This document shows positions 37,701 to 49,800 of a stretch of 64,000 nucleotides of DNA, in pieces. Both the position numbers and the translations under genes were made by a program. Each line of letters starts with the position of its first letter. Within the stretch, counting starts at the first letter, position 1. The notes under the pieces are model-generated. The model worked only from the letters and a program-made list of their open reading frames with translations, had not been told where the DNA came from and did not search any database. Location of the stretch: assembly GCA_014898425.1 (NCBI GenBank), contig RCSZ01000013.1:744001-808000 (forward strand), read 5' to 3'. Source of the stretch: Botryotinia globosa. Its lineage: Eukaryota > Ascomycota > Leotiomycetes > Helotiales > Sclerotiniaceae.

Positions 37701-37903
37701 ACAAGTCTCGCAGATAGCCTGATCGCAGCAAGGCATACGAAAAGCATTGACTGCTAATTTGCTACATATGGCGCATCGCAACTTGATTGGAATCTCATCT
37801 TGAGATAGAGAGCTGGAGCAGTGTGAGCCATTGTCAAATTGTACTGTAACTTTTGGAAAACATACCTGATGAGTTCAGCTTGAGCTGCAGTGGGCGCAGA
37901 CAT
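34704..37903 (-). CDS. RING-finger, Met/Gly- and RS-rich protein, RBBP6/Mpe1-like
   Basis: Five exons: 37866-37903, 37703-37812, 37263-37651, 36933-37206 and 34704-36880. Splice phases are consistent and the product is 995 residues. A RING-type zinc finger lies at about residues 25-62 (CAICSKLAVNAFRMPCCDQA, ICETC, SSCPVC) followed by 'CKPHKSLRTTIKVFLRTEEKKR'. The finger resembles that of RBBP6/Mpe1, a subunit of the mRNA cleavage and polyadenylation machinery, but no N-terminal DWNN domain is visible. An acidic Ala/Glu-rich stretch follows, then a Met/Gly/Asn-rich segment (MQMMMAMQNG, GGAGMGMNGMNMGMGMGN), an RGG-like patch (GRGRGRGRGGW), and a long Arg/Ser/Asp/Glu-rich C-terminal half (RSRSRSKSKDHKRDRSRERR) like splicing factors. 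It is probably a nuclear RNA-processing E3 ligase (inference). Low-complexity segments suggest phase separation or RNA binding. The gene is intact. Confidence 0.8.
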
Positions 37904-38614
37904 ATTGATCTTCCTAACCCGAAATTCAAAGATCGGAAGATGTGTATGTACTGATTAAGGCTGGTTTGTCATAAACCTGAGATTGAGGTAAGAAAGAAAG
38001 GGTAAAGGAATGGACGGCTCTCTATTTGCATGGGTGCAAAGAAGTCATACAAAGAGGCTCATGGTATAAATGGGGATGTTAAAAGTTTGACAATGGTCGC
38101 GTTTGCATTTGCGACGAGGCAGATATCAAGTTTTTAGCTTGCTGCCCATACATAAATTGATTGCAAGGTGGTCGGCAGTTTAAACTTTTTAGCTCCGAGA
38201 AGTGATATGCCACACACGTGATCTTGCTATATCTGTACTGTCCACGGGCGGGTAGAGTAATAAGATCCATGATGTTGTTGTTATACAAACATTGCCTGCT
38301 CAGTTGCCTGAGTAGATTTTGTATGTTTTCTCACCATTTTTGACAGTACTCTTCAATGCTCATTCAACAATTCACCTGGAATTGAAGGAACCCGACCTTA
38401 ACAGCCTTGGTTAAGGTTCCGCCCGGTTGGAAGTAGTTGTTGTGGCTAATAATGCTGACTAACATGAAGTGGCTTGAGCTGTCCAGCTGTCGTATAGTCC
38501 CTTATTAGACGACTTATTAGAAACTTTCCCTTCTACCCTTCTCTCTCATTGTTACTTTCTTTTTCATATTTACATCCTCTCAATAATGTCACATTGATCA
38601 AGTTACTTTTCATC
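37904..38614. promoter_or_regulatory. Shared upstream region of the RING gene (-) and the esterase (+)
   Basis: The 711-bp spacer between two divergent genes must contain both promoters. A short minus-strand frame (38079-38288) has no domain. No TATA box was identified with confidence. The 60 bp before 38615 is pyrimidine-rich. Confidence 0.45.
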
Positions 38615-39991
38615 ATGTTTCTAGGTCAAGTTTCGTGGCTAGATATTGTCGTCTTTCTATTCTTCCTTACACCTCAATTGATCATCCATGTCGGCTTCAT
38701 TCAGACTGCTAGTTGTGGTCTACAAGCATTGCCGTTTTTGTGTATATTAATTATATCCAAGTCCAAGACACATTATAAATACTATACTAACAGACACGCA
38801 GTAATCAATCTTCCTCTATCATTCGTGGAGGAACGTTTTTTTACGCCTCATGAACAACGATCACCTTTTGTTCAACAGGCCTCATGGTTTGAAGATATAG
38901 TCGTCCGCTGTGTTCGTTATGCCTTTGCCTACATCCCAGCAAATATTGGTCGAGTCTTCTTCTCAAAAGGTGTTGCATTGCCATTCTTCGAGTTTCGCAT
39001 GTTTCGTCATGGGTATACTGAATCTCCAATTCATTGGAATGAGGTCGACCAGGTAATTCTTACATGCTCTCCATCGCCAATAACCTCAAAGTAATTGAAG
39101 TACATAGGACAACGTGAAAGGAATTTGGATCATTGCGGACAAAACGAAGGAACCAGACATTGTGATCTATTATGCTCATGGTAGGTGTACATGTTTTATG
39201 ACTTACCTCTAATCACTAAATTTTTTGTAGGTGGCGGATTTGCAATGGGATCAAGCTATTTCTATCTCGAATTTCTTCTTGCGTGGTTGAATCTTCTCAA
39301 AGAATCTAGAAAATTTCGAAATCCTGCCATCTTCGCATTGGAGTATAGCTTGGTACCCGATGAATCATATCCAACTCAGCTTCACGAAACCTTTGCAGGT
39401 TACAAGTTTGTCTTGTCAATGACCGACGACCCCTCAAAAATTTGTGTCAGTGGCGATTCAGCTGGAGCAACATTGATTCTTAGCTTGCTTTTGCACATCG
39501 CCAGGCCAGATATTGCAAACTCGGATCCAAGCATCGAAAGAGTACATACCGAAACTCCTGCAATGGCTGTTTTGATATCTCCTTGGACGACCCTGGAATC
39601 GCCACAACATAAGAATACTCCAAGCGACTATCTAGATGCAGATAGCTTACATCTTTATGCTCATCAATATGCTGGATCTCGAGCTTCTGTCTTGGATCCA
39701 TCAATCTCACCAGGAGCATGTAAAGATTTAGACTGGTGGAGAATGGCCAGTCCTACCAGAGGTTTCTTCATCACTTATGGTTCGGAAGAGGTATTTGCGC
39801 CAGAGACTCGTGATCTCATCATGCTTCTCAAAAAATCAGGAAAGGTGGAAATTCGAGGACAAGAACAAATAGGTGGTATTCACGCATGGCCTGTTGCCGC
39901 TTTATTCTTAAGTAGTACTTCAGCGGCGAGGCGAAAGGGGTTACGCATGCTTGTGAGTGAGATAGGCGAACGAATGGGAAAGGCACATTGA
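38615..39991 (+). CDS. Alpha/beta hydrolase, HSL family esterase with N-terminal membrane segment
   Basis: Exons 38615-39052, 39108-39180 and 39231-39991, with introns of 55 and 50 bp, give 423 residues. The Met at 38615 (MFLGQVSWLDIVVFLFFLTP) is preferred over an in-frame Met 66 bp upstream, because it puts the membrane helix near the N-terminus as in related proteins. The hydrophobic first 50 residues suggest an ER-type membrane anchor. The oxyanion motif HGGGF spans the second intron (YYAHGGGFAMGS). The nucleophile elbow is GDSAGAT. The acid is probably in SEEVFAPETRD and the His in GGIHAWPV. This is the hormone-sensitive-lipase class that includes steryl-acetyl hydrolases and arylacetamide deacetylases; the substrate is not predictable. 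The gene is intact. Confidence 0.85.
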
Positions 39992-41641
39992 GGTTCATGT
40001 TTCACGGGGAATTTTTTGGCCCCTTCAGAATTGAGGAACAATGTTGATAAAAATTGCTTGGATGCAAAGGGCGCGATACAATCATAACTCTGTACTAGAT
40101 GTGGATGTGGACATCATATCGCGAAGAGCGAAAATTTCCCTCGATACTACAAACCCAACCGCAAGATAATGGGTTAGCTAAAACGACAATCAAAGTGTTT
40201 CAGATAAATGACACCACGGCAGGACCGGCGAGATAAGTCATCTCCTTAAAATCTCCCAAATCGTCCCCAACTTGGGAGGTCAAATATGGATCTTGAATCA
40301 CAGTCAATAGAAAAATCTCAAGGATCAACAGAAACTGCGCAAATTTCATCGATAGAGATGGATTTACGGAATGCGAAAAAATCATAGCACTGTAATAATA
40401 TTAGGTATCGAACGAGTGGACTGTGCAAGGAGATACGACGATTTACTCGTGGAAAAAAGTTTAATTGCGTCTCTGATTCATGAAATTTATACAGAGTAGC
40501 TATCTGGCTATGGCTAGTAGATATAAGATCTCCCAGATGTGTATAGTTAAAGTGTCACCTCCTCCATTAATAACAGAGTGTTTTGAGAGTAAACTTTGCA
40601 ACGGTCAATCCTCGGTACACTGGCTCGAATAATCCTATTCTAAGAGCTCGAAAAAACAAAACATATGTATGTATATACCTAGGTATGTATTGAAGCAAAA
40701 ATTCTATACATCAAAGAAGAAAACCAGCATGTAAAAAAGGAATCCAAGTATATATATGTCATATACAAATATATATTTGATTTTGAAAATGTTCTTTATT
40801 ATGTACGAGTACCTAGGTAGTTATCAGGTAGTTATTTTGATACGAAAGTGTGCATTCAGCCCTACGGATAAATAATCCTAGGTAGGATATGGATATCCGA
40901 ATCTCGATGTCTAGCTAGCACGTGCGGACGAAGTAGTATTCGCAAGCTCGGATTCAGTGTGCAATAGTCTAATTCGATATATGGTAGAGGAAGTAGTGTG
41001 TGTACTTATGATAAGTAAAGAGCGTCGTAGAAGTCTCACTCCAGATCCTCAGCATCTGATAAAAATTGAAAAGTGTTGATTTCCACGCATGATATCTACT
41101 AGGTAGCGATGGGTATTCATTCTCCAAAGATGACGGGATAGTCTACTCTGTATAGCGACAGAAAGAAAAAAAGACAAGAAGAAGAACGATCGTCGATCAC
41201 TCACTCACTCAGAAGCGTACCCACCAATCACACATGCCCCCGAAATCTTACATCATATATCCACGCTTCACGGCCCACGCATGAGTTTCCACCTCCTCGA
41301 CAATTTTACTCAAAAGGGAAAAACCTCAAACTTTAGTAGCGCATAAGCAAAACTAAGAGGGGGAGAAGAAAAGATTTTATCTCATCATGCTTGTCGGGAG
41401 TTTTGACACGTACCTAGCCTTGGATAGAGATAGAATTTTGCTTTCGCTTTTGCTCTTGACAGTTTTTATATATCGGTTCTCGTTTTCTCTCCTCTCCTCT
41501 CACCCACGTTTGCGCACACAAACTCTACTCAGCAGACTCCTGACCGAGAAATTTTTGTATAGAAATATAAACGTACCGTGGGATCCCTGTATTTATCATT
41601 CGTATCGTATCATCTCACATCATATCATATCACATCCCATC
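39992..41641. promoter_or_regulatory. Intergenic region with CCTAGG-containing motifs
   Basis: No gene is seen in 1.65 kb. The core CCTAGG recurs as palindromic or near-palindromic sites at about 40677-40684 (ATACCTAGGTAT), 40811-40820 (TACCTAGGTA) and 40876-40884 (ATCCTAGGTAGG). A pyrimidine-rich leader and CATAT-type repeats precede the SET gene at 41570-41640. A frame open from 41387 in phase with the SET gene is discussed under findings. Confidence 0.5.
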
Positions 41642-42640
41642 ATGTCTCCCAGTCAAGATACACCTACATCGGAGCACACCTCCAATAACACCTCCACTCC
41701 ACTCTGGGAAATCAAGCGCATCCCCGGAAAAGGCCAAGGCGTTCTCGCAACACAGGTCATCGCACCAGGAACCCTCCTCTTCGCCGAAAAGCCGCTCCTC
41801 ACAACCGAAACCCTCACTTCCCCCTCCACCATCGAAAAACAACTTGCGAAACTCCTCCGGGGCCTCCCAAAAGAATCTCAACGCGCCTATCTCTCTCTCC
41901 ACAACAATTACCCCGGCCAAGGCTCCCCCCTCACAAACATCATCCGCTCCAACGCGTACCCCCTCGGCCCCAACTCGCCCATCGGCGGCATCTTCAAAAA
42001 CATCTCCCGCATCAACCATTCCTGTCTCCCCACCACTCAACACTCCTGGAACCCCAAACGTCAGGAATTCCTCGTGTACGCGGTGCGGGAAATCCAGCCC
42101 GGAGAAGAAATCACTACTTCCTATCACGTGGGCGGTCCCTCTTCAGAGCGCAAGGCCGAATTAAAAGAATTCTTCAAATTCGACTGCACATGTTCTCTCT
42201 GCACGCTTCCCCCCGCTGAACTTAAAAAATCAGACGCCCGACTCATTCGTGCAGCCGCTCTGGACCAAGCAATTGGTCATGCGGAAACAGTTATGAAGAA
42301 CCCGGAAAAAGTGCTCAAGACGTGTAAATCTCTCGAGACAATTTATCGGGAGGAGGGAATCAAAGATCAGAGAACCGGGAGAGTGTACTGGGATGCGTTT
42401 CAGATTTGTAATCGTCATGGAGATCTAGCGCGGGCAAGTGCGTTTGCGAAAAAGTATAGAGAGAGTAAGGTATTGGGAGAGGGAGAGGATAGTGAGGGCG
42501 CGGTGGAAGCGTTGGTTTTTATGAAGGATCCGAAGAAGGATGATAGTTATGGGGGGTCGCAGAGGTGGAAGAGTAAGGTGGAGGATATCCCAAAGGGATT
42601 GAGTGATGAGGACTTTGAGAAGTGGTTGTGGAGAGAGTAG
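41642..42640 (+). CDS. SET-domain protein (SMYD-like, no MYND finger)
   Basis: A single exon; the Met at 41642 (MSPSQDTPTSEHTS) gives 332 residues. The SET fold begins at 'WEIKRIPGKGQGVLATQVI' and 'PGTLLFAEKPLL', then 'IFKNISRINHSCLPTTQHSW' with the NHSC motif, 'VYAVREIQPGEEITTSY' with the catalytic Tyr, and a post-SET Cys cluster (FDCTCSLC). Helical repeats follow (TCKSLETIYREEG, WDAFQICNRHGDLARASAFA), as in SMYD-type fungal SET proteins. This class methylates lysines of histones or other proteins from S-adenosylmethionine; the target is unknown. The first half is C-rich at third positions, unlike its A/T-rich surroundings. The same frame is open 255 bp further upstream. Confidence 0.85.
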   Translation: MSPSQDTPTSEHTSNNTSTPLWEIKRIPGKGQGVLATQVIAPGTLLFAEKPLLTTETLTSPSTIEKQLAKLLRGLPKESQRAYLSLHNNYPGQGSPLTNIIRSNAYPLGPNSPIGGIFKNISRINHSCLPTTQHSWNPKRQEFLVYAVREIQPGEEITTSYHVGGPSSERKAELKEFFKFDCTCSLCTLPPAELKKSDARLIRAAALDQAIGHAETVMKNPEKVLKTCKSLETIYREEGIKDQRTGRVYWDAFQICNRHGDLARASAFAKKYRESKVLGEGEDSEGAVEALVFMKDPKKDDSYGGSQRWKSKVEDIPKGLSDEDFEKWLWRE

Positions 42641-43546
42641 ATGTTTGGTCGGGATTGTAGTTCCTCGTGGCGGGTTGGGTTGGAGTTGTATTGGTGTTAT
42701 GGATGCTTTTGGGTAATGATAGATCAGAGATCATAGATCTATCTTGGTTTGGATTCGCATCAAAGATGTCGTGTTTTCTTATCCGGATGGTATATTCGAT
42801 ATATAGTCCATCATATAGACATCGGAAGTCGCGATATATAGATGAAAATGTTCCATAGTCACGGCAAGCCCAACAACATGTTGATATTGAATTTGAAGCA
42901 AAGAATCAATAAAAATACCAAAATTCGTGTATTGTAAAATCCACTGTGGACAAAAAATAAATTACTAATTAGGTATCATCGAAAACAAGCGACGACAGCC
43001 TCAGTACCGTGTAGTCATCCATATCCATCGATCCATCCATACCATATTCGTGAAAGAGCGCCTCGAACAATCTCCCCGCCTATTAGTTTCTCGTCAGCTG
43101 ACCCCACCAATGATAATTCTCTCCAGGAATTACTTGCAGGTATGTTGTGTACGTACCTGGAAAAGTATCTTTTTGCGAGGATTTATTTGCTTTTTGTAGA
43201 AGGGATGATATTGTCAATTTAAGGAGAATGGAATTATTAGCATTGATATTCTTGAATGCTAAGATTCGGGTGAGGTAGGTAGGTGTTTCAAGTAAGATGT
43301 GAGATCTGCTTTGCCGGATTTTATAAAACGAGAATGAAATCGAGAGATTGTTATGTGATATCTAAATCATCACTCGCTCATAGAGCAGGACGAGATTTGA
43401 TTTGCGATTTACAATAGGATATGTTGTTACGAGCTCAAGATATCATCATGCCCGTACGCGCAAGGTATGCGAATCAAGTCAAGAGTCTGGAGGTATCTAG
43501 TATGTATACAATATTTCTGCGATTTGTGAACATATATCCAATCCAA
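42641..43546. other. Convergent intergenic region
   Basis: A 0.9-kb spacer between the 3' ends of the SET gene and the second esterase. No coding frame is recognised. A GAGGTAGGTAGGTG microrepeat lies near 43271. Confidence 0.5.
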
Positions 43547-44717
43547 CTATCTCGACGATTTTTCCAATAACCAAGACATTCCATTCCTACAATCCTCTAT
43601 AAACTTCTTCGTGAACTCCGCTTCGGGAAACCAGGACCAAAAACCATGCGGTAAGCCCGGGTATACATCTGTCTTGGTTTCAACTCCATCCTCTTTTAAT
43701 ATATCTTCGTATATAAATCCTTCATCGCGAAGAGGATCCAGACCACAAATTTGGAAATATGTCGGGGGTAAATCCTTGTGAGATTCGAATAATATTGGGG
43801 TGAGTAAGTGTGTTGGTTCGCCTGCCGCATAGAGTTCTAATTTGTTAGGAATGAGATCGGAGTGAGATGTGGAGATGACTTACTGTCGAATGTTGCTGCA
43901 ACCCCCCTGTCCAATAATGGAGCATCTTTGTTCTGTTCGAGGCTCAAGTATGTATTCTTGTACTTTTCTGGTACCACTTTATGGGAAACGACGGGAGGAA
44001 TCGAGAGATAGACGCCAGTCAATGGTGGAGATAATTTCTCATCTCGATATAAATGTGAGACTATAGATGCAAAGTTGGCACCGGCTGAGATTCCTCCAAC
44101 CAGAAAGCCCTTTGTTGGGTCGACTCCAAGCTCTTCCAAATTCGAAGCAGTCTGTCGCATCCATTAGTATATATGCAGAAGCGCCATATGCGACACAACA
44201 CTTACCCATTTCAAAGCATCATAAGCATCATTCACACCTGTAGGAAATGGGTATTCAGGTGCAAGTCTATAGTCAACATTTATCGCCACTCCTCCCAGCT
44301 CTGTCCACTGTCTACACAGAACAGTCTCATTATCTAACCCACCCAAACAAAATCCACCACCATGGTAGACTACAAAGACAGGGCTACCTCCACTGGGAGG
44401 ATTCTTCGGCTTGTGAATTCTGATTCCAATGGAGAAACCATCTCGAGCTGGTATTTGACGATCTTCTTCGATGAATGAAGCTTCACTTGATGATGCTGTG
44501 CTGGTTGCAATGAGTTCTTTCTTCGTCGCCAGGAGGCGTTTTCTTAGCTCTGGAACATCGGTATCGGCGTCAATTCTTCGCTTCACTGGTGAAATCCTCA
44601 AGATCTATTTGTTTTAGTACGAGAGCACAAGTAACAAATAGAGTACATGTTACTATGTACCTCTTCTAATTCCGGATTGATATTGGCAAGACCGAGTAGG
44701 TAATCTGGAGAATGCAT
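43547..44717 (-). CDS. Alpha/beta hydrolase, HSL family esterase
   Basis: Four exons: 44661-44717, 44206-44604, 43884-44151 and 43547-43836. Introns of 56, 54 and 47 bp join in phase to give 337 residues. The first exon encodes [19 protein letters not shown], typical of the soluble HSL-type fungal esterases. Catalytic features are the oxyanion motif HGGGF ([13 protein letters not shown]), the nucleophile elbow [10 protein letters not shown], the acid in 'CGLDPLRDE' and the His in 'LPHGFWSW'. The motif '[14 protein letters not shown]' is also diagnostic. There is no signal peptide, so it is probably cytosolic. Fungal members hydrolyse short-chain esters and xenobiotics. It is intact and separate in sequence from the esterase at 38.6 kb. 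Confidence 0.88.
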
Positions 44718-45137
44718 CTTGACGGTGTTGGATATGGTTGGATATAGGATGTGAGAATGGCAACACAAACAAGAGATATAAAGCTTTACGAAACCAAGGA
44801 CATGGCAATCCCGACATTATTTCTTAGCTTCATGCCACTCCATTGGTATGAAATACACTCCGAGCACTGACAATCTGGCTAGGACTAGTTGGGGCGCATC
44901 CCCACAACTTCGTGAGCATTACTACTTTGAGAAAGGTTACTTTGGACGGTACCACAGATATGATGATAATATTTTGATCCATTGCAGCAGAAACATAGGA
45001 ATGATGAGAGTTGATTCGTTAATTTGAATGGGGGATGTTCATTTCGATCGAGTGGAGAGATGATGTAAGACATGGAGGGAAATCTCTGCCGAAGACCATC
45101 CTTCTTAAGTTGAAGAAAACCATATAAAACCAGTAGA

Positions 45138-45554
45138 ATGGATTCCATGGATACACTCCATATCGAGCTTCCCGATTGGGGCCAAGGGCCAAAGTCTATC
45201 CTTGTAACTCATGCTCGGGACAAGATTTTAGATTTCCGAGGTATCGCCCGACCGTCCAATTCCCAAACTATGGAAGTCTTGTTCCCGATTAGTACCATCA
45301 ACTGGACAGATGCTCCGCAAGCGCGTGAGATAATCATTGTGACACTGAATCGGAACCATGCTCGACCCTTCAAACGGAACAAGGTTACATCAGATGAAAG
45401 TTCCATCTTCTCTTGGCTCGCATATGGTAGCTCGAATCAAAAGGCTGTGAACACAATGATTTCTCATTGGCTACTCGAGTACTCTGAAACAAACCTTCAA
45501 AGTATCAATTCCTATCGATCTGCAATCTTCATAACGGTGGACGGGATGTCATGA
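45138..45554 (+). CDS. Possible hypothetical protein
   Basis: An uninterrupted frame of 138 codons beginning MDSMDTLHIELPDWGQGPKS, containing 'SQTMEVLFPISTINWTDAPQ' and 'IIIVTLNRNHARPFKRN'. The composition looks protein-like, but I do not recognise the family and see no splice extension. After the TGA the same frame is open for about 33 more codons. It may be a small gene or a fragment. Confidence 0.35.
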   Translation: MDSMDTLHIELPDWGQGPKSILVTHARDKILDFRGIARPSNSQTMEVLFPISTINWTDAPQAREIIIVTLNRNHARPFKRNKVTSDESSIFSWLAYGSSNQKAVNTMISHWLLEYSETNLQSINSYRSAIFITVDGMS

Positions 45555-45887
45555 CAGCTACATCCCGCAGGCCATTCGGGAAACTCAACGGCGATGCTTG
45601 CAAGGGTGGTGAGAATATTTTCTCGGTTTGCAGATCAAAAAAGGGGTTTTAAGGGTTAAAGTCGCGAGTGACTTGCAAGAGATGGACGCGTTTAGTGACC
45701 CAGTAGTTGGACGAGTGCTCCCTTACCGAGGAAAGAGAAGATACTGTAGTTATCTCTCATGCTGGGTCCGTTGGGCAGCAAAGTTCTCTGTCTCTGCCAT
45801 CATACACCTCAATCGATATATGGTTTTCGTAATTTTACAAATACGAGGTAAATGGAGATTTTGCGACGAAATCCGTGGATACCTCCC

Positions 45888-45998
45888 ACCTAGGTACCTA
45901 CCTAGGTATTGGATCTCTATATAACCTCAAGCCACATGTGGCTGGTGAGCACGTCCTTTCGGTCCCGAGGTCCCACTTTGAACAACCTACCTAGGTAA
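45888..45998 (+). promoter_or_regulatory. Cluster of ACCTAGGTA sites upstream of NAT
   Basis: The sequence ACCTAGGTACCTACCTAGGT lies at about 45889-45908, and another site (TACCTAGGTA) near 45989-45998. They are 235-345 bp before the NAT start codon. The core CCTAGG is palindromic; its function is unknown. Confidence 0.45.
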
Positions 45999-46496
45999 TC
46001 ACCTGCAAGTTGCAACTCACTGCATCTGCTCGGTCAGTATGCTCCCATGGTCAAAATGGTTAAACCACAGGTATCTATAGATAATCCGATCCGACCTATG
46101 CAAAAGGTTACGAGTCCTGACTCATACGGCGAAGTTTGCTGTACATCTACCTATATAACCGGTAAGCATAGGTAATAACCTCAGACTCCTTCTCGGGTAA
46201 AGATACAAACAACTAACTCTACACCCTTCAAAATGGCTTCTGCATACTCCTTTGAACAAATCGATCTGTACGAAGAGTACATTTCTCTCCCCTCCAAATA
46301 TCGACGGAGAAACAATCCTGCACTTACTCTCGACTATCTAACATCTCTACACATCCATCACATCTCCACTGTTCCTTGTGAAAATCTACTGCTACACTAC
46401 TCACCTGATCACTCGGTATCACTAGACCCCCAAGCACTCTTCACAAAAATCATAACCAATGCTCGAGGAAGAGGCGGATATTGTTTAGAAGATAGC

Positions 46497-46638
46497 TGTC
46501 GGGACATCGATCATATGATCAAAGAGGGCACTGTATTAACTAGCGTCGCACTAGCGCTTCCCTATATATTTAATATCTAGTTTCTCATAGTTAATAATAA
46601 TCAAGAACAAATACAATCATATAGGATTAAGTACTTAT
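46497..46638 (+). repeat. Copia 5' LTR, left part
   Basis: The first 142 bp of the 170-bp LTR, still rich in G and C, with only light RIP. It ends at the TTAT target copy before the nested element; the remaining 28 bp are at 57354-57381. Confidence 0.9.
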
Positions 46639-46878
46639 TGTAAAAGAGTAGAAGGTGGTAGGGTCATAGAGTAATCCTTCGCATATATCATAGGAAAGTC
46701 ATTGTGGTATATCGCTTTGGATAGAGGAAAGAAGGGGGAAGCTTTATATAATACTTTACAAAATATATTAAAAATTTAATGAATAGAAATTAATTACTTT
46801 TTTTAAATTATAAGAAAAAGAGTTATAAATATTAATTATAGAAATGGATTATATAATTAGTATAAAGATTTGCTTAAA
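46639..46878 (-). repeat. Gypsy LTR, left copy (3' LTR of the minus-strand element)
   Basis: 240 bp, lightly mutated in its first half (GTAGAAGGTGGTAGGGTCAT) and heavily in its second (AATTTAATGAATAGAAATTA). Confidence 0.88.
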
Positions 46879-49800
46879 TTTCTTTTTATATAGAAATATT
46901 AATTGCTTCAATCAATAAATCTAGGTATAAAAATATAAAAAAAGATAATTAAAAAAAAAAAAAAAACATTACTTTTATTCAATATAATCAATTCAATAAA
47001 TATTATAAAAAAAAGATAACTTTATTAAAATTTGATAAAATTAAATAATTTCTTAATAAAATTTTAAGATCAAATATTAATAAAAGCTTGATAACGAATT
47101 TTTTTGCTTTTCTAGAAGGAAATTAAAGGGTTTAGAATCTTTTTAAATTTTTATAAATTCTTTAAAATTCTTAGGGATTAATAAAAAGAATTAGATTTTT
47201 ATACTTTTTTTTTTTAGTTTTTATTTTTCAAAAGAATTGTTATTCTTTTTAATTTTCTATTTCTTAAAGTATTGAAAGATTCTTTATTATTTTATTTAAA
47301 GTCAGGATTATCTTTGTTATTATTATTGTTTGATGAGATTAACTTGTTTTCCTTTTTTTTTATTAAATTCAAAATATTTATTGTTATATTTATTCTTTAG
47401 ATTTTGTTTTAAGATTATAAAATACAATTTATTCTTATAATATTTTTTAATAGATTTAATATTTTCAAAAATATATAAGAGAGAATTCTTAATATCTTTT
47501 GTATAATATTAATATTAAATGTTGAATTTATTGTTGTTTATAAAAAGAAATCTAATAATTTTTTTGAATATAAATAAATTGTTTTAAAAAAGTTTATTAA
47601 CAAAAGTTTGTTTAATAGGATTTTGAATAGTTAAATAATATTCAATTGGGAATCTAGGAATTTTATATTGATTGTTATTAATAATATATTTATCAAAAAT
47701 AGATTTCAAATTATAATATATATTTCTAATATCCTAATATTTCAATTCATTTTTTAATATAAGATTCAAATTATTTTCTAAGAGTTTTTTTATTATAATA
47801 TATAATATAATTGATATTATAAAGAAAACAATATTTTTATTGTTAAATCTGATTTTGAATATTATAGAATTTTTTATAATTATAAATACTCAATTATAAT
47901 TAGTTTTTTCAATAAATTATATTGAAATAATTAAATGAGTATATTCTATATAATCTTTTTTTAAAATAATATTCTGAAAATAATCTTTTTTAAAAAACTT
48001 ATTAAATATTTTTAAAATAAATATAATAAGATTCTATTATATTGTTTTATATTTCAATTCTGATTTTATTTTGTTATACTTTATTTTGTATTTTGATTTT
48101 TTAGATTGAAAGTAAATGATATATATAATAAGATTATTTATATATTTAAATCGATATTTAATATAAAGTTTTTTTGTATTTTTATATATAAATATATAAT
48201 CGAAGATTTTATTAAATTGAATAATAATAATTAGAAAAAGAATAGAAATAAAATGAAATTCCTAATTTATATATTGTAATATAATAATTCATTAGATTTT
48301 TAGATTTTATTTAAAGATTTGTTATATTGAGAAATAATAATAATAATAAACAAATTTGAATTTTATATTTTTATAATAATTATAATAGTAATATATTCTT
48401 ATAGATTCTTGAATTAAAGGAGTATAGATTTTTCTAATAAAATAAAAATATTTATTAGATTTTATAAATTTATATATTTTAAGCTTATAAATTGTAATTA
48501 GATTAATAATAGAGGTTTGAATAATTATAAATATAATAGTATTATATTTAATAGATTTGAATTTTAATATATCAAAAAGCTTTACTTTTTTTTCTTTATT
48601 AATTATTATATTTTCTTTGAATTAATAAAAGTATTTATTATTGATATAAATATTATTGATTCAATTTTGATATTTATATAAAAATCGAAAACATTTTAAT
48701 AAATTCTTTTGATTTATATATATAATTTTGAATTTAAGAATATTAATAAATTGATATAGATGATAATTATAAAAATTATTAGATATTTTATTTACTAATA
48801 TTACTATTACCCTTTAATCTATTTGTTTTACAATATATTTTTTTTTTAATAAATAAAATCAATTTTATAATTATAAAATATTTTTATATATTTATATACT
48901 TTAAATTAACTAATATTATTATTCTCATTTTCCTTATTTTCATTTTCTAACAAAATATTTTATTAAAATATAATTTTGTTTATTAAATATTCATTAAATA
49001 ATTCAATATCTTTATTTATTATTATCAAATCAAATCTTGATTATTTTTAAAGATTTATAAAAACATTTTTCAAAAATAAAGAAAAAGAAATTTATAAAAA
49101 CTTAATAATTAAATCTTTAATAAAAAGAATATTTTCAGAATAATTTATATTAGTTTTTTTAAATATTCTAATTATATTATATTGAAAACTAAATTTTTTT
49201 TTTGTTTATTATTCTATTCGAAGGGTTTATTAGAAAGTTTTTTATTTAAAATTTTGAAAATAATTTTGAATTCGGAGAATATCAGATATCAATTAACTCA
49301 AATCTTAGGTTTTAGATTTTCAAAAAATTTATATATAAATTCTCTATTAACTAATTCCAATATAATTTCTAGAATAATAATTCTAATTAATTTAGAGAAT
49401 TTATTATAAAATTTTATATTATAAAATATAATCAAAATTGTAGTGAATGTTATATCTTTTTATAAATAATTTTAATATATATAAATTTTATTGATAATCT
49501 TTTGCTATAATTTATAGGATTTTTTTATTTTAAAAAGAATAGTTTTATTATCAATTTTCATTTATTTTATTATTATATAAGCTTTAATATAAAAATTATT
49601 TTATAAAATTAGGATTATAATTATTTCTATTAATATATTTGTTTTAGCTTTTTATTCTTTTATTTATATATTAAATTCAATAAACTTTGTATATTATTAC
49701 TTTTTCAAAAGTTTTTATATAATCTCAAAAGCTTCTAGTATATTAAAAAACTAAATATTATTAATTATTATTATTATATTATAATATATATATTATAATT

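Noticed and set aside
41630..42127. 165-codon minus-strand frame in the SET gene
   Set aside because: It is antisense to a recognisable SET domain and reflects the C-rich third positions of that gene.
43547..44717. Biosynthetic gene cluster with the two esterases, SET protein and NAT
   Set aside because: No core synthase, transporter or pathway regulator is present; proximity is not evidence of a cluster.
49182..49409. Leu/Ile-rich frame of 75 codons
   Set aside because: Low-complexity Ile/Leu/Asn composition follows from A/T-only DNA; no coding signal.
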